Shown here in pieces: positions 11,483 to 23,444 of a DNA stretch of 64,000 nt. Numbering within the stretch: the stretch's first letter is position 1; the number at the start of each line of letters is the position of its first letter. This stretch comes from Astrocystis sublimbata. Lineage: Eukaryota > Ascomycota > Sordariomycetes > Xylariales > Xylariaceae. A program made the position numbers and the translations under genes. Below the pieces are notes generated by a model that worked only from the letters and a program-made list of their open reading frames with translations, was not told where the DNA came from and searched no databases. Location of the stretch: assembly GCA_022453515.1 (NCBI GenBank), contig JAJNNY010000005.1, positions 744,001 to 808,000 of the forward strand, read 5' to 3'.

Positions 11483-11989
11483 ATGTCTTCCTCAGCACCA
11501 AGCGCAGGCACCAAAGTCTCGGCGGGTCCGAATGACCGTGTGATCCACGAAGGCTCAGGTGCCGTACAATCCGATTCTCTGGCAGCTGAATCCCAGGCCT
11601 TTGGCGAAGCCAACGCTGCCTCGCAAGAGGGCGGCGAGTCCACCTCAGCTCGCGCACCCGGCAGCTCCACCACATACACGCAGGGCAACATGGCGCGTGA
11701 GACAGGCAACGCCAATGTCGATAGTGCTCCCTCGTACGCCACCAACCAATACCGCGACACCAGCGGTCCCCACGGGAAGAACATCACCGAGGACAACAGC
11801 ATAGGCACCGAAGACAGAGAAAAGAACGCTAGCCTGGCAGCGATCGGTTCGAAAAATGACCCGAGTCTGCTGGCTGAGCGTAAGATTCAGCAGGATAACG
11901 CCTTCGCTGCCGGCGCTTCAGGTGGTGGCGGGAGGGCGGTCCACGAAAAGACTCCTTATGAGGTGCTTGGTTCGGAGCGGGAGGCTTGA
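11483..11989 (+). CDS. Small hydrophilic, probably disordered stress-type protein
   Basis: An intronless 168-residue protein with no Cys, no Trp and no hydrophobic segment. It is rich in Ser, Ala, Gly, Asn, Glu and Thr, and so likely disordered, in the manner of LEA-like or seed-maturation-like fungal proteins. The C-terminal part has a more structured-looking, charged motif (LLAERKIQQDNAFAAGASGG) and ends in a short TPYEVLGSEREA tail. The ATG follows a long AC-rich leader. A CRE site and TATA box upstream fit stress induction through a bZIP factor. I do not recognise a named family, and the functional class is inferred only from composition. Confidence 0.72.
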   Translation: MSSSAPSAGTKVSAGPNDRVIHEGSGAVQSDSLAAESQAFGEANAASQEGGESTSARAPGSSTTYTQGNMARETGNANVDSAPSYATNQYRDTSGPHGKNITEDNSIGTEDREKNASLAAIGSKNDPSLLAERKIQQDNAFAAGASGGGGRAVHEKTPYEVLGSEREA

Positions 11990-12679
11990 TTTGTAGCTCG
12001 ACACCAACGGCTTGGCTTGGCTCTAGCTTTCAGGTGCCGGGCTTCTTGGGTTCATCTCTTCGGAGCGGCTTGCAGCAAGTTCACGGTGTAATGAGTTATA
12101 TCAGCTGAAATAATACGTTGAAAATAATTCGATTTGCATTTGGACATTCTGCCGACTTATACACAATGTGTATTACCCAGTCGACTGCTCTCTGCATCAA
12201 ATGCGCCCACAGCCAAGAAATATGCGAAAGGGAGGACTTAGAGCGTTAGAGCTGAGAACAGGCCATTCCCAATCCTGATGGCGGCGCATGCTTGGTATCC
12301 GGCGTAGGCCTCCAAGGGCTAGCTGCTCAGGGCCATGCGCCACCACGCAGATGATCTGGCTGACGCTCGCGAACTGTACCAGATTGCCAGATTGAAAATG
12401 AACTGATAGACAGTCAAACGGATACAGCATGCCTTCTAAGCCCTCTTCTTAACGTCTCGTCAACAATGAGTACGATGCGAAATGGAGAAAATCTCAAACT
12501 GTAGGTACTTGTCTCTCCTACATGACCCATACCCAGCACCATTGTTTTATACGCTCCTCCAAAAGTGATTTCGTATACACGGTGGCGTATCAGGAAGGAG
12601 TTGCTATTCCCTGGCTACAGCCTTGCAACGATGCACCATTACGCTACTTGCTTGTTAAATCAGATATTGACTTGTGATT
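11990..12679. other. Intergenic, no gene seen
   Basis: This holds the 3' UTR of the preceding gene and short overlapping frames. A spliced leader for the fragment that follows could lie at 12466-12500, but I cannot connect it. Confidence 0.4.
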
Positions 12680-13264
12680 TGTGTAGATGGTGCTACTTTA
12701 CTCGGCCAGCGCCTCAGCAACTTGGCCAATGGGTTCACGATTGCACTAGTGGCCCTATTCTTTGATCACTTCACGCCCTCATGGTGCAAGATCGCCTATG
12801 TGGTGATTGATCATCTATTTCAAGCACGCCGTTCCGATGCTAGCATCATCAATGCAAGTTTATCGTCGCGCATCCGGTAAGCATTACGTCGAGCTTTTTC
12901 GAGAGTTTTCCCCTCTCGTCATGCCACATGAGTAACAGAGGTTTCGTTTAATAATTACCTCGTTGATTATCAGGAGGCTATCAAGAAACTCAGTGAAGAA
13001 GTTAAGCTGACATGCCCATGATGTAGTCTTTTGTCATTGGGCGCCTGGTCAAGCATGTGCGTAGCATATCTCGCGTGGGTTCCAGGCCACAGACTTATCA
13101 GTAAGTCATCTCTTACTGATGATGTTGTCTACTCGCAGTGGTTTATTGCTCCTACCAAGCCGGTGTGCGTGGAATTATTGTCGGCTTCTCGTCGAGTGAA
13201 TGACTGTCCTATAGAAAAAGAGGTCGCTAACAAGCAATTTCTGAAGTTGTCTATCATGGCGTGA
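12680..13264 (+). pseudogene. Coding fragments of an unrecognised gene, possibly decayed
   Basis: Three stretches read like real protein. The first, about 12685-12880, includes DGATLLGQRLSNLANGF and CKIAYVVIDHLFQARRSDAS, and ends at a GTAAGC donor. The second, about 12974-13018, is EAIKKLSEEVKLTC after a good acceptor. The third, about 13027-13264, includes IGRLVKHVRSISRVGSRP before a GTAAGT donor, then EKEVANKQFLKLSIMA up to a stop. I could not join the pieces in one frame with ordinary splice sites: the second needs a frame that the first does not give, and a TAG lies between the second and third. It may be a damaged gene, or one whose introns I have misread. Its position just ahead of a HET gene suggests a duplicated or rearranged incompatibility-type locus, but no family is recognised. 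Confidence 0.3.
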
Positions 13265-13299
13265 CTGGTCAGGGCTTCAACCTACTGCTATGGTCAGGA

Positions 13300-15811
13300 A
13301 TGGCATTGCAGCATGACGGGCCGAGGGATACTGTGAACGTCATACAAGAAGCCCACCTTGATGCCGCAGTTTCGTTCCTCATCTCATCGTATTGCTTGAC
13401 GCATCGTCCGTGGATTTGGGCATTGATGACTTGGATGCTTACGAGATTGGGACCACCTTTACTTTTCATTTCCATGGCATCGTACTATTTTCGAGCGAGC
13501 TTACCGCCTGCTCGCATCTACCGTCGTGTGTTGTACTACTCTTCCATGTCTCTCGCCCAAATTTGGAATTGGTATGACTACTGTGAGGCACAAATTGTCG
13601 AGCGCGTACCCCGGTACCTTCAGCACCAGTGGTCTTCATACCAACAGAGACTTCCCGAGCGTGCAAAGTTACCTACCTACAAATACCGACCGCTAAATGC
13701 GGGCGACATTAGGCTACTGGTCATTCAAAAGTCACCATATTATCCCAGTGTCATAGAAGTCAAAATTGTCCATCGGCCGATCAATCCAACCCCTGATTAT
13801 GAAGCCATATCATATCGATGGGGTTCTTCTGAGCTAACACACGAGATTCTCGTTGACGGATGTCGCTTTCCAGTCACAGAGGCCGCATTTGATGTGCTCC
13901 TCGCGCGCCGGTCGGTCTGGCGAGAGAGGATAGTCTGGATCGATGCACTCTGTATCAACCAACAAGATCTGCAAGAAAAGAGCGAGCAAGTACAGCTAAT
14001 GCGCGACATATACGGACAGGCGTCGCGCGTCGTTTCGTTCCCCGGCAGTGATTGGCGATATAGACTTGCTGGAGGTCTCATTTACCAAATGGTAAGCACG
14101 TTGAGCAATCGCTACCTCTTTCCTAGGTTATCTTCATCTCTGTCGTGATGAGAGGTCCTTCTAAGTCTCTGTTAGAGTACGCTAATGGTTCATTTTGCCA
14201 CCAGTGGGCCTTTTCTCATCAATACGACACCGATGCTTTAGACTGGCAGGCCGCGCATGATGAAGCAAATTCAGCCCCATGGAGAGCTATGGCCGACTTG
14301 TTTTCAAACGAATACTTCAATCGTGCCTGGGTAATACAGGAAGTCTCTGTGGGACAGAAAAATCAACTGTATGTTGGGGGAATTTACATCCCTTGGGTTA
14401 TCTTTACTGAGTAAGCATTCCCGAATCACGCCTGTAGCTATTCAGGCTCGGTTGGGCGGACTTCTCATTCCAACAATTGTCGATTGTAACTGCCTGGCAC
14501 AATTTGCTAATAAATAGTCATGGCAGTGTCCTACAGTGGTGCATGAGTAAGTGGTATTGAACAAATGTCACTCCTCTTCTCACACGAGTTGGGCGCGTGA
14601 CAAGTCAGCTGATTTTTCTCGTTCCAGAGCCTAATAGAAGACACATGTTGGCTGGTAGCCATACCACTGAAAGACGCACCTGGAGATCAGGCCGTACCTT
14701 CGAAAATGTGGTTGTGATGATGATGCTGCGAGAAGCCGATGACGAGCAAGGCGCAGCTGTAAGGTCCACAGGTCTCTGTTATCCGGAAGGGCTTCTTTAT
14801 CTCACATCTAATTTCAAAGCAACGGACCCTCGTGATAAAGTGTTTGCGTTGATGGGGATTATAAGCGGCACAGAAGACGCAGCCCTCATCATGCCGGATT
14901 ACACTCTACCCGTTGAGGAGGTCTTCCAGATCACGGCAAAAGCGATATTCTCCCTTCCAAGCGAGCGATCGACAGTTCATATGCTGGCCCTGGCTGGGAC
15001 AGGGTTCTCTGAATACTCTGGAGGGATGCCATCTTGGGTACCAGACTACAGTCAGGAGCGCCGCATAGGCTTACTTTACTCGGATATTCTAGGCACGAGC
15101 ACCCGCTTTCGTGCCTCTGGTGATCTTCAACAAAATTTATTCATCGATTATGCGACCAACTCGCTGGTAGTCAAAGCCATTTCGATTGACTCGGTAATAG
15201 ACCTGAGCAACAAGCCTGCATTGGACTGGGGACTTAGAGACCTCGAATTGGCCGACGCGTTTATCATCGTTCGGACACTTCACGGATTTGTCGATGCTGC
15301 AATCAAGCTATGCCAAAAGCATGAGGGGACGTCTGGCACGAGCAGCGTTTCTCATTTTGAAAGACTATGGTTGGTGCTAATATGTGGTTTGATTGAGCGG
15401 CAACCTGCGAACGAGATGTTCAAACATATATCTCGACGCTGGTGGCAGAATCTGGGTCTCATGGCTAGTGTAAAAAACCATCAAGAACTTGAGAACAATG
15501 CGACACTGGGTGATGACTGGGCTACCGACAAGGATGGCTCGGTGCGATTATACCAACAAAGTGTTATTGAGGCCTGTCTTGGTAGGAGGATTGCCATTAC
15601 CAGAGCCGGTCGCCTGTGCATCGTACCACCCTTCGCCAAGGCCGGCGACTCCATCATCATCCCCATGGGGTCCCAAACACCTTTTCTTGTTCGGTCACGC
15701 GGCGGCGATGAAGACGTTGACTATGAACTTGTGGGGGAGGCATGGGTGGAAGGCGTTATGAATGGGGAAAAGATAGGGACTATCCAGGAAGAATCTATTC
15801 GGATCATTTAA
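13300..15811 (+). CDS. HET-domain (heterokaryon incompatibility) protein
   Basis: A HET-domain protein of the type that triggers allorecognition cell death in filamentous fungi. Exons are 13300-14091, about 14166-14410, 14518-14546 and 14628-15811, giving about 749 residues. Intron 1 could instead end at 14126, which keeps the frame and adds 13 residues but leaves an intron of only 35 bp. The HET signature is clear: YEAISYRWGSS near residue 167, IVWIDALCINQQDLQEKSEQ near 213, then RDIYGQASRVV, and WRAMADLFSNEYFNRAWVIQEV in exon 2. FKATDPRDKVFALMGI and PDYTLPVEEVF in exon 4 are typical of the C-terminal half. The N-terminus has hydrophobic stretches (about residues 30-70), unusual for the family, so the true start is uncertain and may lie in an upstream exon. 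Confidence 0.82.
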
Positions 15812-15847
15812 ATGACGAAGAGAAATTTCCATAGATCGATAGACGGG

Positions 15848-18800
15848 TTACCTATCGAGGGCCTGTGCTTGACACTGCTCGGCTGTCAATGATATGTGCA
15901 GGGAGCAAAGGTGACAAGGATCACAACTCACCATACTGTAGTAAACACCTCGTTTTTGCAGCAACGATACATGCGTGCCAGTTTCGAGGAGCTGTCCTTC
16001 TCCCAACACAAATATTATGTCAGCATTTTGAATCGTAGCAAGCCGATGTGCTACTACGATCATAGTCCGGTTCTTCTTCGTCCGCTCGAACACCGCTTGG
16101 ACCATCTTCTCCGTCTCGGAGTCTAGGTTAGAGGTCGCTTCATCCAATAACAGAAGGCGCGGGTTGCGAATTAAGGCCCTTGCAATGGATACTCTTTGTC
16201 GTTGACCTCCAGAGAGCAGGACACCTTTGATGCCAACCTTCGTGCTATATCCATCTGGTAAAGAGTTGATGAAGTCGTGGATCCCGGCATCGCGACAAAC
16301 CTGATGCAAAACATCATCTGTAATGGCGTCCGCGTCTACACCGAGAACAATGTTCTCGCGGACTGTCCCATCGAATAATGATGGCTCTTGGGCTACTAGA
16401 GACATGACTCTACGGTAATCTGATAAGTCAATGTTATCAATGCCGACACCATCCAGGGTGATCTCCCCAGAAGTGACTTGATAAAATCTAGAGCATGTTA
16501 GTTTTCCCAAGTCAAGGCACTTTGCTTCCTGATATACTCCGACTTACCTTTCCAATAGTGAAATGATGCTTGTCTTCCCGCAACCTGCGAGACTCGGGTT
16601 AGCGGAGTTGTGAGGGCATTTAGAGGGATACCTACCCGAGGGGCCAACAATGGCCGCAAACTGACCCTTTTCGATCTGTAATGTCATGGTCAATGAGGAT
16701 GTAAAATCAATATTTGATCTCATTCTTACCTTCATATTCATGCCCCGAAGAACAGGTATATCTCTCGTTGGGTATCTGAACCACACGTCTCGCAATTCGA
16801 TTGTTACACCACTGTCGTCATCGCCAGTCATGCAAAGATTCAGGGGAGAGCTGACACCGCCAGGCCGATCTGGCACTCTCATTGCCTGAATTCTGTTTGC
16901 TGCCGCTGCCGCTTGTGCAATGTCTTTCAGAATGTTAAAACCAGCTTAATGTTATAGTTATACCATGCAGAAGAAGAGAGAGATAAAAAATCTTACTGGG
17001 AGCAAAGCTGAGCCATTGGCCGGCACCCATGGCACCCTGTATAACAGTCAATTCATGCCTCGAACGGCTCTACACTCACAAACTTACTTGCACGACGGCT
17101 ATATATACCACCACTTGAATGCAGTCAGTAATGTTCGTCTGATACGTATATGTAACTCACAGTAGTTAAATGTCATGTACTCCCCAGTGATAAGAAGGGT
17201 CCCTCCATACCTACGTAGACATTAGGATGACTAGACTGTCTCACAAGGGCAATGGGGAAACATACCAGAGGACGAATGCCATGGCAAGAAGTGGTAGACT
17301 GTCACTAGCTGCAAAGATCAACGTCGCAAATCGCGCCCTTCGAAAGGCTTCTTTGACATGATCTTGTAGCAGGTTCTCATATCGACGGCAGATCATATCC
17401 TCCAATGTTAGAGCTGTGACCGTTCGAATGGCGCCAACTGATTCAGTCGCAAACTTGGCACTTTCCGCGAAGACTGTGAGGTTCATCATCTCGAACTTCT
17501 TTTCCACTCTAATTCGATAGAACCCAGCGGCGACAGCTAGCGGCATCGCGGACGATACGGCCACTAGAGTGAGCTTCCAGCCGAAGTAAAATGATAAGAT
17601 CAAACATCCCACTACACTCAAAATCGAGATTACCGTAAATGTGATGTTAGTACCGAGCAGCTCCTGCAGCTGTGTAGGGTCAGTCGCAACGAGGCCTGTC
17701 AAGGCTCCTACAGAGCGACCGTCGCCGTCAAACCAAGCTACTGTCTTAGAAACAATATTCTGAAAATACTCTAGTCGATAGGACGAGGTTATTTGCTACT
17801 CACGTTTAGCTGGCAAATCCCCCACAGTTTGAGAAGTACTTACAAACGAGACCCTAGTTGATGCAAAACTGAGGCAGAAGTACCCGAGGGCAGCGGCCGA
17901 CGCCAAGACCACAAACATCAGGCACCAAAAGTTCGTTATCTCTTTTAGCAGCTCTCCCCAAAACGCAAATGAAGCGATTAGATTTGCGAAGATATAAGCT
18001 TGCACAGGTGGACTGGCTTTTTGTCTCGTTAGTAATATTTAAACTTCTGGAGAACCGAGATCAGCGACTCACCACCAGCAATGATCGCCCCATACAGCAT
18101 CAACAAGTACCAAGGGAGTGTGTCGCTCTGCTCGAGAAGCAGAGTTCCGAAGCTACGAAACACCCCTTTTGGGATCCAAGGGCTTTCTTCAGCCGTTGTA
18201 CTGTCATTATCAATATTGCCCCCGTTGTCCTTATCCAGCGTCATTAACTCGATCGCTCGGCTATCGTCCTCAGTAACTTCTGAGGCATCGTCCGCGTTGT
18301 TGGAGTCGCCCATTCTCAGCTCTTGAGATTGAGTGAGAAGCCAATATGGGCCCCCTATCGCCGCCATTAGGCTATCATGGGTGCCCCATTGGACCACTTT
18401 GCCCTTGGCAAGCACAACGATGTTATCAGCTTTCTTAACAGTCGCTAGTCGATGAGCAATCATGATCGTCGTGCGGTTTTTGGACACACGGTCGAGGGCG
18501 GCTTGCACAACTTTCTCCCCACGGACATCGATTGAACTTGTCGCTTCATCTAGAATCAGGATCTTGGGCTGCTTGATAATTGCCCTGGCGATTGCAAGAC
18601 GCTGACGTTGGCCACCACTAAGCTTGATACCGGCATCACCAACTTGTGTCTCGTAGCCCTTTTAAAAGAATCAGTTGACACAGACGCCAGCGAAAGAAGC
18701 GGGCAACTTACTTCTGGTAGCCTGGAGATGAACTCATCTGCATAAGCCTCTCTGCAGGCCGCTTGAACTAGGTCCCTTCGAACTGTGACATCTGCATCCT

Positions 18801-21092
18801 CCCACTCGGTTCCGACTAGCCCAGCTGCCACGTTTTCAAAGATGGTCTGGTTGAAAAGGAATGGTTCTTGCTGTACCAGGCCAATCTGAGATCTCCACCA
18901 CTTCAAGTCCAAATCAGTCAACTTGCGTCCACCGACCGCGACTGACCCGTTGCGGAAATGTAGAATCTAGCCATTGTTAGCGTGACCTTTTCCTTTTGGC
19001 GGATGGAAGCTCTTACCAGTTTCTTGTCGCCCATATCCCCATTCAGCTCGTACCACCGTTGAATTAGGGCTACTATCGTGCTCTTCCCAGACCCCGATGG
19101 TCCCACGATAGCTGTGACCTTTCCCGCAGGAATGATCAAATTCAAGTTATCGAGGACTTTTAGGTTGGGCCGGGTTGGGTACGTGAAATTGACATTCCAT
19201 AAAACAATATTACCTGTAGCAGATGCTTCGGGGTGTCTCAAGCCAGTAGTCACAGGTCTCTGGGCGTCTATTCCGTTGAACAAAATTTTGGCTGCGCCCG
19301 CTGCTCGAGCTGTAGCCGATATGGGGGCAGCGATGTTCCCTACACCTGTTGAGATCATGGTAACACACATAAGAATTCTATATCTACGTCAGTGACAATC
19401 GGGTATGTTATTGGTACTGCACTAACGTAATTGTTGTCCCGACGTTTTCGATTTCGTTATTGGTCAGCAGCTTGACAGCGAACCAGAATGCCAAAGCAAA
19501 TGTACTAACTCGATTAGTGCTCAATGTCCATCGAAGATTACATAGAATGACCTACGAGTAGACGCTGAAATAGACTGGTTTATCATCAGTTACTGCCCCG
19601 TGATGTAGTTTCGAGTGTCTTACCGGTGGCTTGTTGAATGGCAACGATCCCTGACAGTCGTTGACCTCTCCGATTAGCTTCATATACCCATTTCCCGTAC
19701 CTCTCCACCATCTTTGTTTCTGCACCGCAGGCGGCCACCATTCTTATGGAGCCAAAAGTCTCGCTGGCTACTGCTGAGGCTTTAATGTTGGCATCCTCAA
19801 CTTGCTTCATGTTCTTCACCAGGAATGGGATGGTAATGCAATAACAGCCCGTGATAAGTAGCAGACCGCTGCTGGTTACTAAACTTAATTTCCAATTGTG
19901 AGTGAAAGCTACGATGAGAGCTGTGGTGAGCATAGAAAGAGTTTGGATAACTATGGCAAGTTTCTCGGATATGCCCCTTTGCAAAGTATTTGCGGTGCTT
20001 GTGATTATTGCTGCTATTTGACCCGGCGGTTGGGTGTCGAGCAGAGAGACTGGAAGCTCTAGCAGAGCTTTGACATAGGCCAGGCGCAACGCCGAAGAAA
20101 TGCGAATACTCATCATGCGAAACCCGAGCTAGGTCTTGTTAGCCAACTGGCCCCGCGAAGAACACAGCATACTCACAGTAGCGATATATCCTAAAATAAA
20201 TCTCCCTATGAACAGGTATACTAGGTAGAGCCTAGAATCCCAGATCAGCCGCCCGTTAGTCACTATGATGCATTGATACTCACACATATTCGTTGACCAG
20301 GTTCCGGTATTCATGTTGCGATTGCTGCAATGTATTTCCTCGCACCGATGCGAGTTTCCCAATTAATTGCCCTATCATGTCGAATGAGAAATGGGATTAT
20401 TACATTCGAGTTATACAACATACCGAAGATAATGGTCATGATAGGGAATGCAGCACCTGCACCAATGGCGGCGACAATGGAAAGACATAAGAATAAACGG
20501 TCTTTCCATGTTGTATGAACGAATATTCTCTATAGTATCAGATATTAGCAAAATTTGGCGTTTATTAATGATAGAGACTTACCAGAAAGTTACCCGAAGT
20601 CTTCTTCAAGTCCCTGGCCTTACTCTGCCACTTTCCCGGGTCATGTGCTGGAGCTAAAGGAACAGAAGTCGACCCAGTAACGTTCGTTGCCGGTACCGGT
20701 GGTACTCGACTATGAGGCGAAGTAGCTGCCGACTGGACAGGCGATAATACAGCTCCGGTAGAATCTTTTGGAGACTCGGGGAGTGAAGCCAATGATGGTT
20801 TGACTGAGACTGCGCGACGAGGCTCAGTGCCATTTGGGGGAGTATTGGCCTCATCTAGAGATACTGAAGATGGTCTCGTGACCAGTGACTCTGCCCTTGC
20901 AATGGGAGCCGAAGAGCCCAGAAGTTCGGTATCAGATTCGCTTCCTCTGAGCGTTGCCATTGATGGTTGCGTTGCAACAGCTGCAGCATCGCCACGTGAG
21001 ACTGGTGAGGCTGATGGAGCAGTCAAGCAGTCCTGTTGTGGCTGTTGAGGTGGCAGTGATTCGTCCTGTCTGCCGGCTAAAGGCCACTTCAT
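15848..21092 (-). CDS. ABC-B (MDR1/P-glycoprotein-type) full-length exporter
   Basis: A full-size multidrug-type ABC exporter with TMD-NBD-TMD-NBD order, about 1,350-1,400 residues, in nearly twenty exons with introns of about 50-60 bp. The first exon (21092-20583) encodes an unusual N-terminal extension of about 170 residues rich in Ser, Pro, Thr and Ala. TMD1 includes [23 protein letters not shown]1 has Walker [10 protein letters not shown], signature KLSGGQRQR and Walker [16 protein letters not shown]2 has [18 protein letters not shown] and [12 protein letters not shown]. The last exon (15874-15848) gives CQAQALDR, a common end for this family, after a 57-bp intron. No internal stop was found. 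Its location beside an FSH hydrolase and a PKS, separated from the hydrolase by about 630 bp, suggests export of or self-protection from the cluster product. Confidence 0.9.
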
Positions 21093-21724
21093 GGTGAGTT
21101 GAGCAGCGAATGGCTTGCCAACGGTCCTTCTACACGGCAGGGGAGGAATTATTGATCCGAGAGACAGCAATATTGAACTGAGCCAGCAAATTAAGGTGAA
21201 CCAAATAATAATGGGGGGAAGGAAGACTCCCTATCGCTGCATTCTTGAACACATCCTTTCATTTGGGAGTCGTGACTAGTGTGTTGTAGCATTCTCGTAG
21301 AATGATCTGGATAAACTCGAACGCCCGGAGGCCGGCTCCGCCAAGTATCATCGTATGACACCTATACCCTCCAGTACCCGCCATCAATATATTAATACCT
21401 ATCTTTCATGCTTCTTTCGGCATTCACGACAGGCCCCTGCATGGTGTTGCATGGCTTGCGACCAGCACGGATTTTCTTCGATTGCAACGTAGATCGACAT
21501 TGCATATGTGACGATATAAATATTGGCCGCCTCCTTGGTCACAACATCAGGTACATTTCAGCAGTGACGTTGGTGGTACCCGGATAATGGTCTTTGCGCT
21601 CCGGCTAATCACACTAAGATGACCCCAAAAGTGACCACGAGCGCCATTGTCAGATAAGTATGCCTGTGTATCTATTTGGTTGCAATTCTATTTGTCCAAG
21701 ACCCCTGCCATGCATCAATTCGTC
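21093..21724. other. Intergenic, ABC exporter promoter
   Basis: This lies between the 3' end of the hydrolase gene and the start of the exporter, both on the minus strand. No gene is seen. It should hold the exporter promoter. Confidence 0.5.
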
Positions 21725-22630
21725 CTACGTTGCTTCTGCTACCATGTGTCGGATCACGTCACCAAGCTCCTTGATGACAACTTTTTCTCTTGGTAGTGTA
21801 TGGCCCTTACCATGATCAAAGATATGGGCATAGTCTGGCTCGCATGTGTTATAGAGAGCCATAGATCCAGCGACATAGGGATCCAGTGAGCCAACTGCCA
21901 ATGTACTTAGTAATTGCCAACCATCTAATGGCTCTTATCGCAACTCACTGATATGACACGTGTGAATGTTTATCATGGTGTCCGACTCGTCGGCCAGCAC
22001 CATGGCAAACGTCTTGGGATCGAGCGGTGGCCAGCCTGCAAAGAAGACAGCGCACTTGATCATAGGTTGGCGTCCAGTCTGCTCTAATAGATCTTGCTCG
22101 GCAAGGAGTAGTGTTCCCGCAACTGTTGCGCCCTCGGAGTAGCCGATTATGCCTTCGAACGGACCTTCTTTCTCCATAATGTCTAGCAGGTACTGAACTG
22201 CACTTTTCGTGCTGATGACGCTGCTTGCTACACCTTCTTTCCAGAGCTCACGCATGGTATCTTCAGCAGTATCGCATTCTGGGAAATCGCGAATGCGAGT
22301 CAAGACATCTGTCTCTTCAGTCTCCTTGTCATCCGGCTCAATGAATCGATAGTAAGGAGGCTTTCCAAAGAAATCCTCAAATCCCTTGGGAGGTATAGCC
22401 TCGCACGGAGCGTCGACAAATCGAAAAGAAGCTGATCCGTCTGATTCCAACTCGTTCACCAGAGGGGCTGAATTCAAGGGTGTTAGTCGTTGGCAGGCCG
22501 AGCTTGAGTCCACGCCATACCTAATTGTACCTGGAATTTCTACTGCCCAATTAGCTTTCATCGTCGTTTGGTAGCTGAGACAACTCACATCTGCGCTGCC
22601 ATATGCGCCGGGTAGACATAGAAATTTCAT
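21725..22630 (-). CDS. FSH1-family serine hydrolase, probable polyketide-releasing enzyme
   Basis: An alpha/beta-hydrolase of the FSH1 (PF03959) family. Exons 22630-22589, 22539-22521, 22467-21949 and 21894-21725 give 249 residues, normal for the family. Exon 2 is only 19 nt; splicing it in restores ADKFQVQLAPLVNELE, the expected N-terminal block after MKFLCLPGAYGS. The nucleophile lies in GYSEGA (GxSxG). LDPY (residues about 194-197) carries the probable Asp and GKGHTLPRE the catalytic His. Enzymes of this family such as LovG cut the product from highly reducing PKSs that lack a thioesterase. This gene sits about 1.5 kb from, and divergent to, exactly such a PKS, so that role is the best inference. 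It could instead act as a general esterase. Confidence 0.9.
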
Positions 22631-23052
22631 CTTGCAAGCCTTGGAAACACACGTAAGTGGCAAACTGCTATAGTTTGCCGCTGCAAAATTGCGTATTGGT
22701 TTGTATAATTATTAAGTACTACGATCGAGCAGACGAGATCGCTTATAGCGATAATACACCATGAAGACAGTCTGTCTAGAAGAAGAGGGCGTATTAGGTC
22801 AACCTATCCTGGAAAGTAGCATCAAGGAGCTTGTCACCTATGCCTGACACGTATCCCTCCCCGTCTACATAGATGATAAGGCAAAAACAAAAGCTTGGCG
22901 TGGGACGAAGGGAAACAAGAAACCGGCCGCGATCTACCTGCGACCGTACGGACTTCGACCCCGGCATAGGTGTGACTAACTGCAGACCGAAATGCGACCA
23001 CGACCGAGAAAACAAAAAGAAAATATCAGCCGCGATATTGATAATAGCAGAG

Positions 23053-23118
23053 CCGGATAATCATTGCTAGGAAAATTAGGTCCTTGGATAAACCAAGCCC
23101 CGAAACTCCCGGATAATC
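23053..23118. repeat. Pair of exact CCGGATAATC direct repeats
   Basis: Copies lie at 23053-23062 and 23109-23118, 56 bp apart. Each holds GATAA, the core of GATA-factor (nitrogen) sites, preceded by CCG. They lie upstream of both the hydrolase and the PKS. Confidence 0.6.
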
Positions 23119-23410
23119 TGCCAAGTTCGCCGAAAGCTCGTGGGAACATTACTTCCCAAAACGGTTCAATGATCAGCCTACACATCTTTCTTGGGTTGTG
23201 GAAGTTCGCTTTAAAGGGCACTCGGGTGCAGCTCCCATATACAATGACGCAGTGAGAGGCAGAGGCGGTTAAAATGCCGATGCCAAGTTTCAGACAGGTA
23301 TATGCTAATCTAACTAGATTATCAGCTACCTGTGTTCTCACGAACGCATAAGGCCATTCTAACTCAGGGCCACATATATCACATGCAAGTTTCTATCGCG
23401 GTATTCAGTC

Positions 23411-23444
23411 AGTCGGTATGGACAGTCGGTACAAACAGTCGGTA
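23411..23444. promoter_or_regulatory. Three AGTCGGTA direct repeats with exact 13-bp period
   Basis: AGTCGGTA starts at 23411, 23424 and 23437, each followed by a variable 5-bp linker. The CGG core is the half-site read by Zn2Cys6 regulators common in fungal clusters. The array lies about 780 bp from the hydrolase start and 700 bp from the PKS start, so it could serve both. Binding is inferred, not shown. Confidence 0.55.

Noticed and set aside
14092..14126. 35-bp version of the first HET-gene intron
   Set aside because: In frame, but shorter than nearly all fungal introns; the acceptor at 14165 gives a more normal 74 bp. Left open in the entry.
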